Source: a virus. Taken from it: a stretch of 32,985 nt of DNA. The first letter of the stretch is position 1; each line of letters begins with the position of its first letter. Location of the stretch: IMG/VR virus record IMGVR_UViG_3300044691_000414, positions 1-32,985 of that record. One strand, 5' to 3'. This document shows positions 7,058 through 15,786 of this stretch, piece by piece. A model generated the notes under the pieces. That model had not been told where the DNA came from. It did not search any database and worked only from the letters and a program-made list of their open reading frames with translations. Position numbers and translations under genes: made by a program.

Positions 7058-10000
7058 TTAAACCGCCTGAATCGAGTAACTTCGAGATCCGTTATTAATA
7101 AACAAGCGATAACCGGTGGGGATCACGCTGGCGATGGTCGAGGATGGAATTCCGCTGACGTTGGAGGTGTCGTTGGAGGTGTTTGTACTCGTTACATCAG
7201 CTCCCCACTGACTAACCGCCACGTAGGGAAGACACTGAACGTATTGCAGAAAGACGTCCGAGGTCTGAGAACCGACAGCCGCGTACACGCACATCGACGC
7301 GTAGTTAGCACCAGGAGGAGCAACCCAATCAAACGTCGCTGAAAAAGGCCCACTGGTGCTCAGAGTTCCGCCGGGGAAGAAGTCGAAGGAGTTGCCAGCA
7401 GGCACAACGACCTGCGTCTGAGTTGACTGCCAAGCTACGCGCAGAAAGTCACCGCCGCTACCTCCGTTGCTGTAGGCCCGGTAGACCATCCGATACTTGT
7501 TACCCGGAGTGACCTGAAACGCTGGGGATAACGCTGCGGCGTCATGCTGCCCATTGCTGTATATGCGCGGTCCGAAGCTATCGACACCGTAAGTGAAGCC
7601 ACCTAACTGCCATCCCTGCGTCGTGCCCAGAACGAAGTTGCCGTTGGGCACCAGGGACTCGCTTGAAGCCGCGTAGACAATCGGCTGCTTCGCGGTCTGA
7701 TCAGCACCAGCCTGCGACGGCATCAATCCACTGATGGGCGTGATGAGTGATGCAACCACACCGCCGAGCTGAGCTGACTGCGTTGTGATGTCCGTGAGAG
7801 AAACGCCATCGAAGAATGCGTTTCCGCTTACAACACCGCCTCCGACTGAGTTCTGAAGATTCACCGTCAACGTGCAATCTGCGGCGACCTTGAAAGCCAA
7901 CTGAATCAGCTCCCAAGGAGTGGCGGCTGTAGCCGCAACTTCTATATCCAGAACTCCGGCGTTCGCCACACCAAAGTGCCCGGACGATGTATTCGCGTCA
8001 AGCTGAGTCAGACCGCTGCCTGTGGATGTCCGCAGATAAAGACCAGCACCAAATCCGCTTGGGCTACCGGTTGTCATCACATTGCCGTCGGTCATCACCC
8101 ACGCCTGAAGCAGATAGGTGCGACCAGCTTTCACACTCAGACTAGGACTTGTAGCCGTCTGATTATCGATCACAAGAGACTGTGTTCCCGAATGAAACTC
8201 AGCCGTGGATATGTGTAGTGGTCCCGTGCCATTGGTCAGCGACCAGCCCGTCAGACCAGCAGCGAAGTTGCCGTTGGTCAGCATTTCACCCGGTACCGTA
8301 CCAGCCAACTGTGAGTTAGCGGTGATGACAGGAATCTGCGCACCCAGCGTCCCGAGGAACGATGGAGTGGTGCTGACGATGTAGTGGAGCTGCTGCACCC
8401 AGGCGGACGACACGCCGTTAGCGCGGGTCGACCTGATTTGAATGTCATAAGCTGCACCGGCGACGACACCGGAGATCAGCCCAACGTTCAGACTTATGTC
8501 AATCGCCGGTGCCGAGATCCAGCTACCCGTACCTGCTGGAGCGTACTGAACTTGAATCTGAACGGTCAAATTGTCCAGCGGCGTATTGAAGGCTACTTGG
8601 ATCACCGATTCGAGCGAACCGTCCGGCTGCACTATCGCAGTATTAGGACCAGAGGTGAGCACCATGTTTGTTGGTGGCGCCGGTGTCAACGGAGTCTGAG
8701 AAGGCAGAGCTGGGACGGCATAGACCGTCAGCTCTTCAATCGTGCTCCACTCATAGATCGACGGGTCCGTCTCATTTACATCGAAGCTGGCGCGGATGCT
8801 TTGCGCACCGCTTTCCTGATCTTCGGTGACGCTCAGACTTGCGCCAGATACCTCGAGGATCTTGTTCGACCAGTTGAGATACGGGAAGTTGAAGTCGAAG
8901 ACGGACTTCGGCTGCATCTTGTACGCAGCGAGGCCCATCTCGAGAGTTCCCATTCCCTGAAAGCGATTCCGCATCAAGGCGATCTTCGCGAGGCGTTGAG
9001 CCTGACCTACCGACAACACCGACTGTAGCGACAGCTCTAGCGGGTGTTGATGACCACCGTCAGCGGCGAGCCATTCGTCGGATGGAAATCCGTGAAGGAC
9101 GTCCTGAGCGTATTGAGGAAAGTTCGTTGGCTGAAAAGCGAAGGAGAAGTTGTCCTGTGCTTGCCCGTTGTAAAAGCCGTTCCGATCGTAGAGGTTTCCC
9201 GCGATTGAGAACGGGAAAGAGGGGGCAACGTACGTGCCATTCACACGGTTGACTAGATCAGGAACGGAGCGATAGGGCTTCCACTGAAATGTTGCAGTAA
9301 GATCGCTCTCACCAAAGGTGAAAGACGGACCCTGCCAGAAAGCAGGCCAGAGATAATGCTCACCACCGATGAGACTGTATCCACCGCCAGCGCCGGGCAT
9401 GATTGCAGCCAGAGCATCGCCGGGTGCCATCGAAGTGTCGTAGTGGTAGTTGCAGGTGTAGCGAGATTCAAATCCACCACCGGCACCAACAAACGCTACC
9501 TGTTCATCGCAGACATTGGCCGATGCAATCAGGTTCAATTGGTTGACAGTGTTGTCGCCGAGGCCAAACTGCGTGTCGGTGATTATGTCAGCAGCGATCA
9601 GCGCCCAGTTGGTGGTGAACTTCGTGGTCTGAGTCCGGGGATCCCAGATGTCGTTTTTACCGTTGACGGTAATCCGCACCTCGGGCTCGCCGGGAAACAG
9701 ACTTGGATTGTTCTCGCACTTGAGGTAGATGTAGGTGCACCCCGCGACCCAGGGGGAGTTGCCGTTACCATCAGCCGACCAGGTTGGATCGTTGGCAGTG
9801 AGACCGCCGATGACGTCGCCTGCGAGCTGGTCGCCGAAGCGAGCCTCAGCGTATACAGCGCCACCAAAGTTGTACTGTACGCCCGACGGGCCAGTATGAC
9901 TGTTACCGTCCGCCGCGCCGCCGAAGTTGACGCCGTTGCGAGTTACGTTTCCGACGCCGCCAGCCCAGTGAACCTGACGACCGTCGAGGTAGAGATTGAC

Positions 10001-10342
10001 GAGGCTGTCGCATACGTGACCGGCAATTACGATCACATAGTTGAGCTGATCTCGGTGGGAGCCGGTGGTTGACTTGAATATCTGAACGCCACCTACACGC
10101 TGTTGACCATAGATAATCTGCCGATTTGCGGCAGCCTGCCGCGTGGTGATGTTCATGCCACGGTTAGAGGTGAGTGCTCCGGCGATCGCGCCAGCTTCCA
10201 TCGACACACCCGCCATACCAATGGCGAACATCGCCTTCTGGAACGCAGGATTAACGGTGAGCGCCGGGTCAAACATGGCGGTCAGGACTTCAGCTGTGAG
10301 CACAGCTCCAATCAGCGCCGCGCCTTCAAGAGCCTTTGACAT
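7058..10342 (-). CDS. Tail tip/host-specificity protein (lambda gpJ-like)
   Basis: A 1094-residue protein and the largest in the window. The N-terminus (about 1-60) is a hydrophobic, alanine/glycine-rich segment like the tail-assembly region found near the N-terminus of gpJ-type tips. Residues about 60-550 have the feel of the central tail-hub (baseplate) fold, with W-A-L-I-A-A-D-I-I-T-D-T-Q-F-G-L-G near 245 matching the conserved block of J-like proteins. After about 565 there are fibronectin-III-like strands, then one or two carbohydrate-binding jelly-roll-like modules (about 700-870 and 910-1050). It starts directly at the stop of the NlpC-like gene. It probably forms the tail tip and recognises or penetrates the host envelope. 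Family assignment is by pattern and gene order. Confidence 0.82.
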   Translation of the reverse strand: MSKALEGAALIGAVLTAEVLTAMFDPALTVNPAFQKAMFAIGMAGVSMEAGAIAGALTSNRGMNITTRQAAANRQIIYGQQRVGGVQIFKSTTGSHRDQLNYVIVIAGHVCDSLVNLYLDGRQVHWAGGVGNVTRNGVNFGGAADGNSHTGPSGVQYNFGGAVYAEARFGDQLAGDVIGGLTANDPTWSADGNGNSPWVAGCTYIYLKCENNPSLFPGEPEVRITVNGKNDIWDPRTQTTKFTTNWALIAADIITDTQFGLGDNTVNQLNLIASANVCDEQVAFVGAGGGFESRYTCNYHYDTSMAPGDALAAIMPGAGGGYSLIGGEHYLWPAFWQGPSFTFGESDLTATFQWKPYRSVPDLVNRVNGTYVAPSFPFSIAGNLYDRNGFYNGQAQDNFSFAFQPTNFPQYAQDVLHGFPSDEWLAADGGHQHPLELSLQSVLSVGQAQRLAKIALMRNRFQGMGTLEMGLAAYKMQPKSVFDFNFPYLNWSNKILEVSGASLSVTEDQESGAQSIRASFDVNETDPSIYEWSTIEELTVYAVPALPSQTPLTPAPPTNMVLTSGPNTAIVQPDGSLESVIQVAFNTPLDNLTVQIQVQYAPAGTGSWISAPAIDISLNVGLISGVVAGAAYDIQIRSTRANGVSSAWVQQLHYIVSTTPSFLGTLGAQIPVITANSQLAGTVPGEMLTNGNFAAGLTGWSLTNGTGPLHISTAEFHSGTQSLVIDNQTATSPSLSVKAGRTYLLQAWVMTDGNVMTTGSPSGFGAGLYLRTSTGSGLTQLDANTSSGHFGVANAGVLDIEVAATAATPWELIQLAFKVAADCTLTVNLQNSVGGGVVSGNAFFDGVSLTDITTQSAQLGGVVASLITPISGLMPSQAGADQTAKQPIVYAASSESLVPNGNFVLGTTQGWQLGGFTYGVDSFGPRIYSNGQHDAAALSPAFQVTPGNKYRMVYRAYSNGGSGGDFLRVAWQSTQTQVVVPAGNSFDFFPGGTLSTSGPFSATFDWVAPPGANYASMCVYAAVGSQTSDVFLQYVQCLPYVAVSQWGADVTSTNTSNDTSNVSGIPSSTIASVIPTGYRLFINNGSRSYSIQAV

Positions 10343-10801
10343 TTAGACACTCCACGCGCGAACTACATTGGGCCGCCCTTTGAGGTCGGCGATAGGAAGG
10401 CGGACTAGTCCTGTTTCAGATACCGAGATGACGTGCATGCCATTCAGGTGAACGACACCGGCGATGAGGGTTCCGGCGTTCTCTATAACTACGAGGTCAC
10501 CGCGCTTCGCCATCAGAGGATGAGTGTGTTCGGTGAGCCCGTGCTTCGTCGCGCAGTAAGCAGCGGCATCGGCAACAGAGGTTCCACCGGTTACTTTCTG
10601 AATGGCACGTAGAGCACCAAGCTGAGTCGAGTACTTGCCTCGGAAGTCATCCGCGATGTCCACATCAGTGAATGACTTGATGGCATCCGCCGCGAACAAA
10701 CAGCAGTCCCAAACTCCCCACTCGAATGGCTTGGAGGCGCTGTCCTTCAGGAATTGATGAAAGTGACGTTCCCGCCAGTGCTCGTGTTTCGTAAGTGACA
10801 T
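10343..10801 (-). CDS. NlpC/P60-like tail protein (DUF6950-like)
   Basis: I use the ATG at 10801, two bases after the upstream stop and with a GGGG stretch about eight bases before it. An in-frame start at 10849 would lie inside the upstream gene. The 152-residue product has W-G-V-W-D-C-C-L-F-A-A-D-A near residue 30, then a G-K-Y-S-T-x-x-G-A-L-R-A segment, R-G-D-L-V-V near residue 100, G-x-H-V-I-S-V, and a final V-x-R-A-W. This is the layout of the DUF6950/NlpC-P60-like proteins encoded next to gpJ-type tips, which are thought to act on peptidoglycan during DNA entry. The D-C pair supplies the expected nucleophilic cysteine. Confidence 0.8.
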   Translation of the reverse strand: MSLTKHEHWRERHFHQFLKDSASKPFEWGVWDCCLFAADAIKSFTDVDIADDFRGKYSTQLGALRAIQKVTGGTSVADAAAYCATKHGLTEHTHPLMAKRGDLVVIENAGTLIAGVVHLNGMHVISVSETGLVRLPIADLKGRPNVVRAWSV

Positions 10802-10803
10802 GA

Positions 10804-11358
10804 TCAGTTTCCCCAGACGTCTGCTTGGTCGTTCAACGATTCGACCCATCCGAACGCGCTGTCGGTCGGGTGATATAGGCGCTGGTCAGCCGATGTGTAT
10901 CTGCGATTACTTGCGCGGGAGAGGTCCAGCATCCTCGTCTCGAGAGCGAGTGTGATGGAGATGGTGTCCACACCAACGCTGAAGGTTGGCTGGTCCATGG
11001 CACCCTTGAAGAGCTGATAGGGTGAGCCGATGATGGAGCCGTTGGACAGAAGACCAAGCCACAACGTCGCCTGTGCGCCTGGCTCCATGTCGGTCATGCA
11101 TTCGCCGAGCAGGACAGGATCGATACCGGAGAGGGTGACAGTCGTCCCGTACGCATGGACGTCAGTGCCTTCCTGAATCGTTCCGATCTTGGCGACGGAA
11201 CCGACGCCTAAGAATGGCTGCGAGTTCCATACAAGAGTGCCGACGCCGGTCCAGACCCACATCATCTGTGACTTGAAACTAAGCTGCGCCATGAAGAACG
11301 GGCTTATATTGCCCGTCGCTAGTGCCGCTGCAAGACTTGCATCAAGTTGTCTGCTCAT
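10804..11358 (-). CDS. Tail hub protein (DUF2163-like)
   Basis: A 184-residue protein resembling the N-terminal domain of DUF2163 phage proteins, which form part of the tail-tip hub. Visible family features are the F-F-M-A-Q-L-S-F start, W-x-G-x-G-T-L-x-W-N, then G-x-G-x-x-x-I-G-x-I-x-E-G-T-D, a glycine/serine loop S-G-I-D-P, and near the C-terminus L-E-T-R-M-x-D-L-S-R-A-S-N-R-R-Y-T-S-A-D-Q. It lies between the distal tail protein and the NlpC-like protein, the conserved order for siphovirus tips. The protein stops shortly after the first domain and lacks the C-terminal metal-binding part found in longer DUF2163 proteins. Confidence 0.75.
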   Translation of the reverse strand: MSRQLDASLAAALATGNISPFFMAQLSFKSQMMWVWTGVGTLVWNSQPFLGVGSVAKIGTIQEGTDVHAYGTTVTLSGIDPVLLGECMTDMEPGAQATLWLGLLSNGSIIGSPYQLFKGAMDQPTFSVGVDTISITLALETRMLDLSRASNRRYTSADQRLYHPTDSAFGWVESLNDQADVWGN

Positions 11359-11364
11359 GGGGAT

Positions 11365-12012
11365 TTACCGGAATTCAGTGAACGGGAATGAAAGGTGGGT
11401 AAGGTGATCGACGCCGCTGGACCACGTCCCCTTGTTATTGGCTAGGCGGAACAGTCCGACAGGATTGTTAAGCACGATCAGCTCGCCGCTTAGCGGAGGT
11501 TCACGCAGAGACGGCCAGATGTTGATCGCGGCTTGTCCTACGTTGTTCGAGATAACAGAGTCGAGAACACGGTGAAGCCGAAACCCCAGCTGGAGATAAT
11601 CGCCCGGTAGTAGCAGACCGGCTTGGGCGGGTAGCCACCCCGTAGTGTGAAGTACCTGACCGCCAGCGACCATCGCTACTGAGCCATCCACAACGGGGTC
11701 ACCAATAGCTAAGCCACGGGGAGCTTTCTTCATTGGGTCGCCAAGCTGAAATGCATTGCTCATGCCCTGCATTTGCATGAGGGCGGATAGCCAAGCGTCG
11801 GCCTGTAACTGTGTAAGTGGCGGGAGCGTCGCCGTTCCCGACCACATATCAGCACCGGGCCACTGCTGAGTCTGGACCTGACCGGTGAATACCGATGTAA
11901 CGGTGGCAACAGCCGTAGTGAAGTTCCAGTCGATGGACTGGAGTGCCCCTGCGGCAGCAGGCAGGCCGACGACGCTGACGGTGTTCCCGTTTAGCGAGAT
12001 GAGTGATATCAA
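11365..12012 (-). CDS. Distal tail protein, phage minor tail family
   Basis: A 215-residue protein with a beta-rich, low-charge composition. Features include a tryptophan-rich region near residues 50-75 (Q-W-P-G-A-D-M-W-S-G), a G-D-P-x-K-K-A-P-R-G segment near 92, and a G-W-L-P-A-Q-A-G-L-L-L-P-G-D-Y-L-Q-L-G patch near 125. By position, just after the tape-measure block and before the hub, it is probably the distal tail protein that starts the tip complex. The stop is six bases before the next start. It is unlikely to be an enzyme. The assignment rests mainly on gene order. Confidence 0.6.
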   Translation of the reverse strand: MISLISLNGNTVSVVGLPAAAGALQSIDWNFTTAVATVTSVFTGQVQTQQWPGADMWSGTATLPPLTQLQADAWLSALMQMQGMSNAFQLGDPMKKAPRGLAIGDPVVDGSVAMVAGGQVLHTTGWLPAQAGLLLPGDYLQLGFRLHRVLDSVISNNVGQAAINIWPSLREPPLSGELIVLNNPVGLFRLANNKGTWSSGVDHLTHLSFPFTEFR

Positions 12013-12042
12013 GATGTGCCTTTGGGGTGTAGCGGAGGGGAG

Positions 12043-12165
12043 TTACTTGCGGCGGCGGGGTTTCTTACGCTTCACGAGCTGGCCGAGTTGGAACAGGTCA
12101 CGTGCAAGAGACCAGATTCCATAGAACAGACACACTCCAAGCGCGATACAACAGACGTCGACCAT
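12043..12165 (-). CDS. 40-residue membrane microprotein
   Basis: A short gene with a good ribosome site (GGAG six bases before the ATG at 12165) and a TAA at 12043-12045. The product begins M-V-D-V-C-C-I-A-L-G-V-C-L-F-Y-G-I-W, a single transmembrane segment, then continues to a strongly basic tail (K-R-K-K-P-R-R-R-K). This inside-positive layout resembles small phage membrane proteins. It lies between a second membrane protein and the distal tail gene. A holin-like or assembly role is possible but unproven. Its small size means it is easily missed. Confidence 0.6.
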   Translation of the reverse strand: MVDVCCIALGVCLFYGIWSLARDLFQLGQLVKRKKPRRRK

Positions 12166-12221
12166 GTTGGCTCCAACTAAGAAAAGGTCGCCGCTATAAG
12201 GACGCTCATTGTGTTTGTGGT

Positions 12222-12575
12222 TTACTGGTGTTTGCCGCGTACTTCATCGTCGTGAAGCTGAGTGCGAATCAGAGTGATATCCCGCTCATCAGCAGCTAGA
12301 CGGTCGGTGATTCCATGTAGAGATTCATCCACGTAGTCTTTGCTGACCACGCTGCGTTTGATTTCCTGCACCGTTGTAGACAGGGTGTCCAGCTTCTCGA
12401 CGACGGTGGCCTTGAAGGCCACCCACGTGAAGATCGAGAGGAGCATAGTCACGATCATTGGCGCCACAATCGCGATGATTAGTTTTGATCCAGCTTGCTC
12501 CCAGACTGATTGTTTAGACACGTGTGATTTCCTCTTGCGTATGCGAATGACTGGGATGGAATTGATCTGGCTCAT
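12222..12575 (-). CDS. Single-pass membrane protein with coiled coil
   Basis: A 117-residue protein that begins directly after the stop of the tape-measure gene. Residues 1-28 are basic, residues about 31-54 form a transmembrane helix (L-I-I-A-I-V-A-P-M-I-V-T-M-L-L-S), and the rest (about 58-112) is a charged helix with heptad-like spacing (E-K-L-D-T-L-S-T-T-V-Q-E-I-K). The layout is similar to hemolysin XhlA-type or other lysis-linked membrane proteins, but no family is recognised. With the adjacent 40-residue membrane protein it forms a pair placed where some phages keep holin genes, although the endolysin lies 10 kb away. Confidence 0.6.
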   Translation of the reverse strand: MSQINSIPVIRIRKRKSHVSKQSVWEQAGSKLIIAIVAPMIVTMLLSIFTWVAFKATVVEKLDTLSTTVQEIKRSVVSKDYVDESLHGITDRLAADERDITLIRTQLHDDEVRGKHQ

Positions 12576-14873
12576 TTATGATTTCCGCTGCGACGGCGGG
12601 GTGCGTCGTCGATCCTGATTCTGCGAGCTGATGGTGCTGGCCGCAATGTGCGGAGCAGCGGCCTGGATACCACGCATTACTTGCACGCGCGTCTGAGCGG
12701 GATCGGTTGAACCGCTCGCATCGATGTTGATTACGTGACCGGAGCTGCCGCCGATGTTCAGCTTGTGATTCGGAATGATCGTCCCGCTCGTACCCGGATT
12801 GAACAGCTCGGGACCTTGCTCACCTACGATCGCTGGCCCGTTGATGGGACCACCGGACGCGAGGAATGGGATCATGCCGGTGAGGGTAGAGGCGATTGTG
12901 CCTATGCCGGAAGAAGGATCACTCGCGATGCCCAGGGCTGTACTCAAACCCGCCTGACCTGTACCTTTGCTGCCGCCTCCGAAAAGCTTGCTGATGAAGC
13001 TACCGGCTGAGCCGATTGCGTTACCAACACTCTCTGCGGAACGAGTCCACATAGGATTCGCCTGCGTACCCATCTTTGCGGAGCCGCCGAAGCCGAACAT
13101 GCCGAGTACTGAACCCTCGGCCTTCTGAAGACCGGTACCTGCTACTGATCGGGCCAGACCTGCACCATAGTTACCGAGTGCTTGACGATTCTGAAGACCT
13201 GTCGAGTGTGGTGTGGTCATTATCTTCAACAGAACATCATTGAAGCCATTGATGGCGCTGGCTGTGAATTCACCCATCTGTTTCGCAGCGTCACGAGATG
13301 CGATGACGAACTCATTGAGAGCGTCAGTCGCACCTACCAAGCCAGATGAGGCCGCTGGATTCGTGGTCTGCTCGTCCTGGGCTATCTGAAGACCGCGTGA
13401 TCCATTCAAACCATTAACACGGTTTGTGTTGTCTTGTAGAGCAGCTTTACGTGCAAGTTCGTTGCCGTTGTATTGAGGGTCTTTGGAGATTGCTTCGCGC
13501 TGATCTTGAAGATCCTGTAGAGCCTCTTTGTAGTCCGCCGTGTGCGTGGTGGCGAGGACTTGAGCAGCGTTCAGCTGCGTCATCCGTCCAGTTTGAACGG
13601 CCATCTGTAGAGACGCTGCCGCAATAGAGTCAGCATTCTGTTTGTTGAGCGCGATGCTCTCACGTAGAGAAGTGATGTAAGCGTTGGCACCATTGCCCTG
13701 TTGGCTTAGGCTCTTGCTGTCATCAGAGGAGAGGAAATTCGTCTTGAATTTCTCACGATTATCCTCGCTGAAGATCTTGGCGTTTTCGTCCTCATACGCT
13801 TTCCACTTCTGAGCTATCTCACCATCCACCTCCAACATCTTGGTGAACTCTTCAGCAGCTTTCTTGCGTGCTTCGGCGGCTTTGATAGCGGCGGCATGTG
13901 AAACTTCGGCAGCTTTGTTCTGCGCGGTGAGCTGACCGTTCTTGTCCTGGGCAGCCTGATCTCCCTGCTGGTCATTGATGACCCCGCGCATACCGAGCAG
14001 TATGTTCCTGTTGCCCGCCTGATCGCCACCCATGACTCCATCACCGTCGACCGCGTATTGCGGATTATCGACGAGGAAGAGCTTGTTGGTGACCCACTTT
14101 TGGTAGTAGTCCTGCTTGTCTGAAAGAGTCTTTAGAGCTGCCTTTGCTTCAGGGCTCGCAGCGCCATGGTCACGGACGGCAGAGGCGTTCGCGTTGCCCA
14201 ACCGAGCTATCTCATCCATTCCGTAGTTGGCGGAACCTGTGATGTTACCGGTGCGCGACTGATTGGTGAGGAACCCGCCGAGAGCACTAATCTTGTTCTG
14301 CTCTAGGAGAGACTTGAATGCCTTCGCGTCATTCTCCAGAGACTTCGCAAGACCATCGGCCTTGATTCGTGCTTCGTCAAGCTGGATTGCGAGGTTATTC
14401 TGTGGTTTGCCTTGGAGTTTGTTGATCGAATTCTGGAGTGTGTCGTTGGCGAGACTGAGCGAGTCCTTGGCTGATGCGGCTGCCAAGTGAAGGGACGCAA
14501 ATCCCTGCTCAATAGCCTTTGGCATCTTGTTAACTTTGTCGATGAACTCGGCGACCTTCATGCCTGCGTCGACGATCATCGCGCCGAACGCAGCTCCGCC
14601 GATGAGCGGAAACGCTGCCTGAAGAACTTTGCCTACGCCGGGGATCGTGGTGATGAAGCGCTCGACCGCACGGGTGTTCCGCGTGAAGTCGCCATTCATT
14701 TCCCGAATGGCTGCCGATGACGCTTGCATCGAGGAGACGGTCGAGTGGCCAGCCTGCTTGGTCTTTCCAGCAAACTCGTCAATCTGACGCTGTGCCTGCT
14801 TGAGCGCTTCAGTGTAGGTGACAGCGTTCAGACCCAGAACGATATTTACGCCACCCGCTGCATCAACGCTCAT
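12576..14873 (-). CDS. Tail tape measure protein
   Basis: A 765-residue protein. The N-terminus has the classic helical start (A-L-K-Q-A-Q-R-Q-I-D-E-F-A) and the central part is long and helical with alanine and glutamine enrichment. A hydrophobic stretch occurs near residues 75-105. The C-terminus carries the hallmark L-A-S-G-G-P-I-N-G-P-A-I-V-G-E-Q-G-P-E-L-F followed by N-H-K, seen at the ends of many tape measures. It lies between the gp10-like gene and the tip genes and is the longest gene of the tail-assembly block. Tape-measure length scales with tail length, so this predicts a tail of roughly 100-120 nm (inference). No lysozyme-like insert was seen. Confidence 0.93.
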   Translation of the reverse strand: MSVDAAGGVNIVLGLNAVTYTEALKQAQRQIDEFAGKTKQAGHSTVSSMQASSAAIREMNGDFTRNTRAVERFITTIPGVGKVLQAAFPLIGGAAFGAMIVDAGMKVAEFIDKVNKMPKAIEQGFASLHLAAASAKDSLSLANDTLQNSINKLQGKPQNNLAIQLDEARIKADGLAKSLENDAKAFKSLLEQNKISALGGFLTNQSRTGNITGSANYGMDEIARLGNANASAVRDHGAASPEAKAALKTLSDKQDYYQKWVTNKLFLVDNPQYAVDGDGVMGGDQAGNRNILLGMRGVINDQQGDQAAQDKNGQLTAQNKAAEVSHAAAIKAAEARKKAAEEFTKMLEVDGEIAQKWKAYEDENAKIFSEDNREKFKTNFLSSDDSKSLSQQGNGANAYITSLRESIALNKQNADSIAAASLQMAVQTGRMTQLNAAQVLATTHTADYKEALQDLQDQREAISKDPQYNGNELARKAALQDNTNRVNGLNGSRGLQIAQDEQTTNPAASSGLVGATDALNEFVIASRDAAKQMGEFTASAINGFNDVLLKIMTTPHSTGLQNRQALGNYGAGLARSVAGTGLQKAEGSVLGMFGFGGSAKMGTQANPMWTRSAESVGNAIGSAGSFISKLFGGGSKGTGQAGLSTALGIASDPSSGIGTIASTLTGMIPFLASGGPINGPAIVGEQGPELFNPGTSGTIIPNHKLNIGGSSGHVINIDASGSTDPAQTRVQVMRGIQAAAPHIAASTISSQNQDRRRTPPSQRKS

Positions 14874-14875
14874 TA

Positions 14876-15379
14876 TTAGTTCCCTTTTCGTGCAGCGGCC
14901 TGTTCAATTTCTGAGGCCAGTGTTGTGGTGATGGCGGTGGTTACTGCTTCGCGGGATGCTTCCCAAGCCGGTCGGATGAACGGATGCTCGGGGACCTGAT
15001 CCACTTCCTTACCTGGTCCCTTCGTCTTTCCATTGGCCAGAAGCCTGGATACTCCGCCGCGCACTAAGCGGTGCCCGTACTCAACCCACCGAGCGACGTG
15101 AGCAGTGAACTTATCCGGACCAACGGTGGCGGACATGCCGCCGTGGTCGTCACGTCTGATCTTGATGACTATGTCGTTCTTGAGCGCACCATCGGGGAGT
15201 GTGCCGCCGGTGCCGTCTTTGATCGGAGCACGCTCGGTGATAGCAGCTTGCTCGATGACCGCACCGGCCTTGAGCGCCTTACGCATGGCTGCGTCGGCGG
15301 CTTTGGTTCCGAGGTCGTTCAGCTTTGCCTGCAACTCTGCCAGACCCTGAATCTCGATTGTCAATCCGTCATCTGGCAT
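14876..15379 (-). CDS. HK97 gp10-like head-tail/tail component
   Basis: A 167-residue protein. The ATG at 15379 shares a base with the preceding TGA (TGATG); a GTG at 15382 would add one residue. Features of the HK97 gp10 family include the I-x-G-L-A-E-L-Q-A-K-L-N-D-L start, A-A-D-A-A-M-R-K-A-L-K-A-G-A, V-x-W-V-E-Y-G near residue 100, and a final H-P-F-I-R-P-A-W-E. In many phages this gene sits between the head-tail adaptor and the tail completion gene. Here it lies after the tail chaperones and before the tape measure, an unusual position. Confidence 0.82.
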   Translation of the reverse strand: MPDDGLTIEIQGLAELQAKLNDLGTKAADAAMRKALKAGAVIEQAAITERAPIKDGTGGTLPDGALKNDIVIKIRRDDHGGMSATVGPDKFTAHVARWVEYGHRLVRGGVSRLLANGKTKGPGKEVDQVPEHPFIRPAWEASREAVTTAITTTLASEIEQAAARKGN

Positions 15380-15786
15380 CACTTCACGACCGTTGCGATT
15401 TGTCCGAGGGTTGCGCGTAGGCCTTCGAAGATTGCCTGCCTGCGGTTCTTCGTCATGCGAATGCGTTTGGGCGCGGCGGCTTTCGCCTTGGCCTTCTTAG
15501 CCCATTGGCTCGGCATGAAGTCCAGAGCGGAGGTGGGCTTCTCAGCGGTTCGGAATCCCGTGTTGGCGATCCATGATGTGAGTTGGCCGAAGAGGAACTC
15601 GGTGGACTCGACGCTGCTTCGGTGTCGCTTCAACATTGCGTCGAGTTGTTTGGGAGTGATCGCGAAGAACTCGTCGGCAGAGAGCCGAAGGTCGACGCGA
15701 GCGATCGACCAAAAGTGCAGCCATAGGTCTCTTGGCGGGGCTACTCCGCCAGCGTGGGGTCCGCTTTCACGTCCTCGGGTGACGGG
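15379..15786 (-). CDS. Second tail-assembly chaperone ORF (gpT-like, -1 frame)
   Basis: This frame is open from 15786, just after a TGA, down to the TGA at 15379-15381. An ATG at 15636 could give an 85-residue product, but the conserved part starts earlier: W-L-H-F-W-S-I-A-R-V-D-L-R-L-S-A-D-E-F-F lies upstream of it and resembles the second chaperone ORF of many phages. The frame is -1 relative to the 15741-16127 gene and overlaps its 3' end, so a frameshift fusion of the lambda G-GT type is likely. No canonical X-XXY-YYZ heptamer was found. The only homopolymer in the overlap is CCCC at 15756-15759. The C-terminus is basic (K-K-A-K-A-K). Confidence 0.7.
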   Translation of the reverse strand, partial: PVTRGRESGPHAGGVAPPRDLWLHFWSIARVDLRLSADEFFAITPKQLDAMLKRHRSSVESTEFLFGQLTSWIANTGFRTAEKPTSALDFMPSQWAKKAKAKAAAPKRIRMTKNRRQAIFEGLRATLGQIATVVK

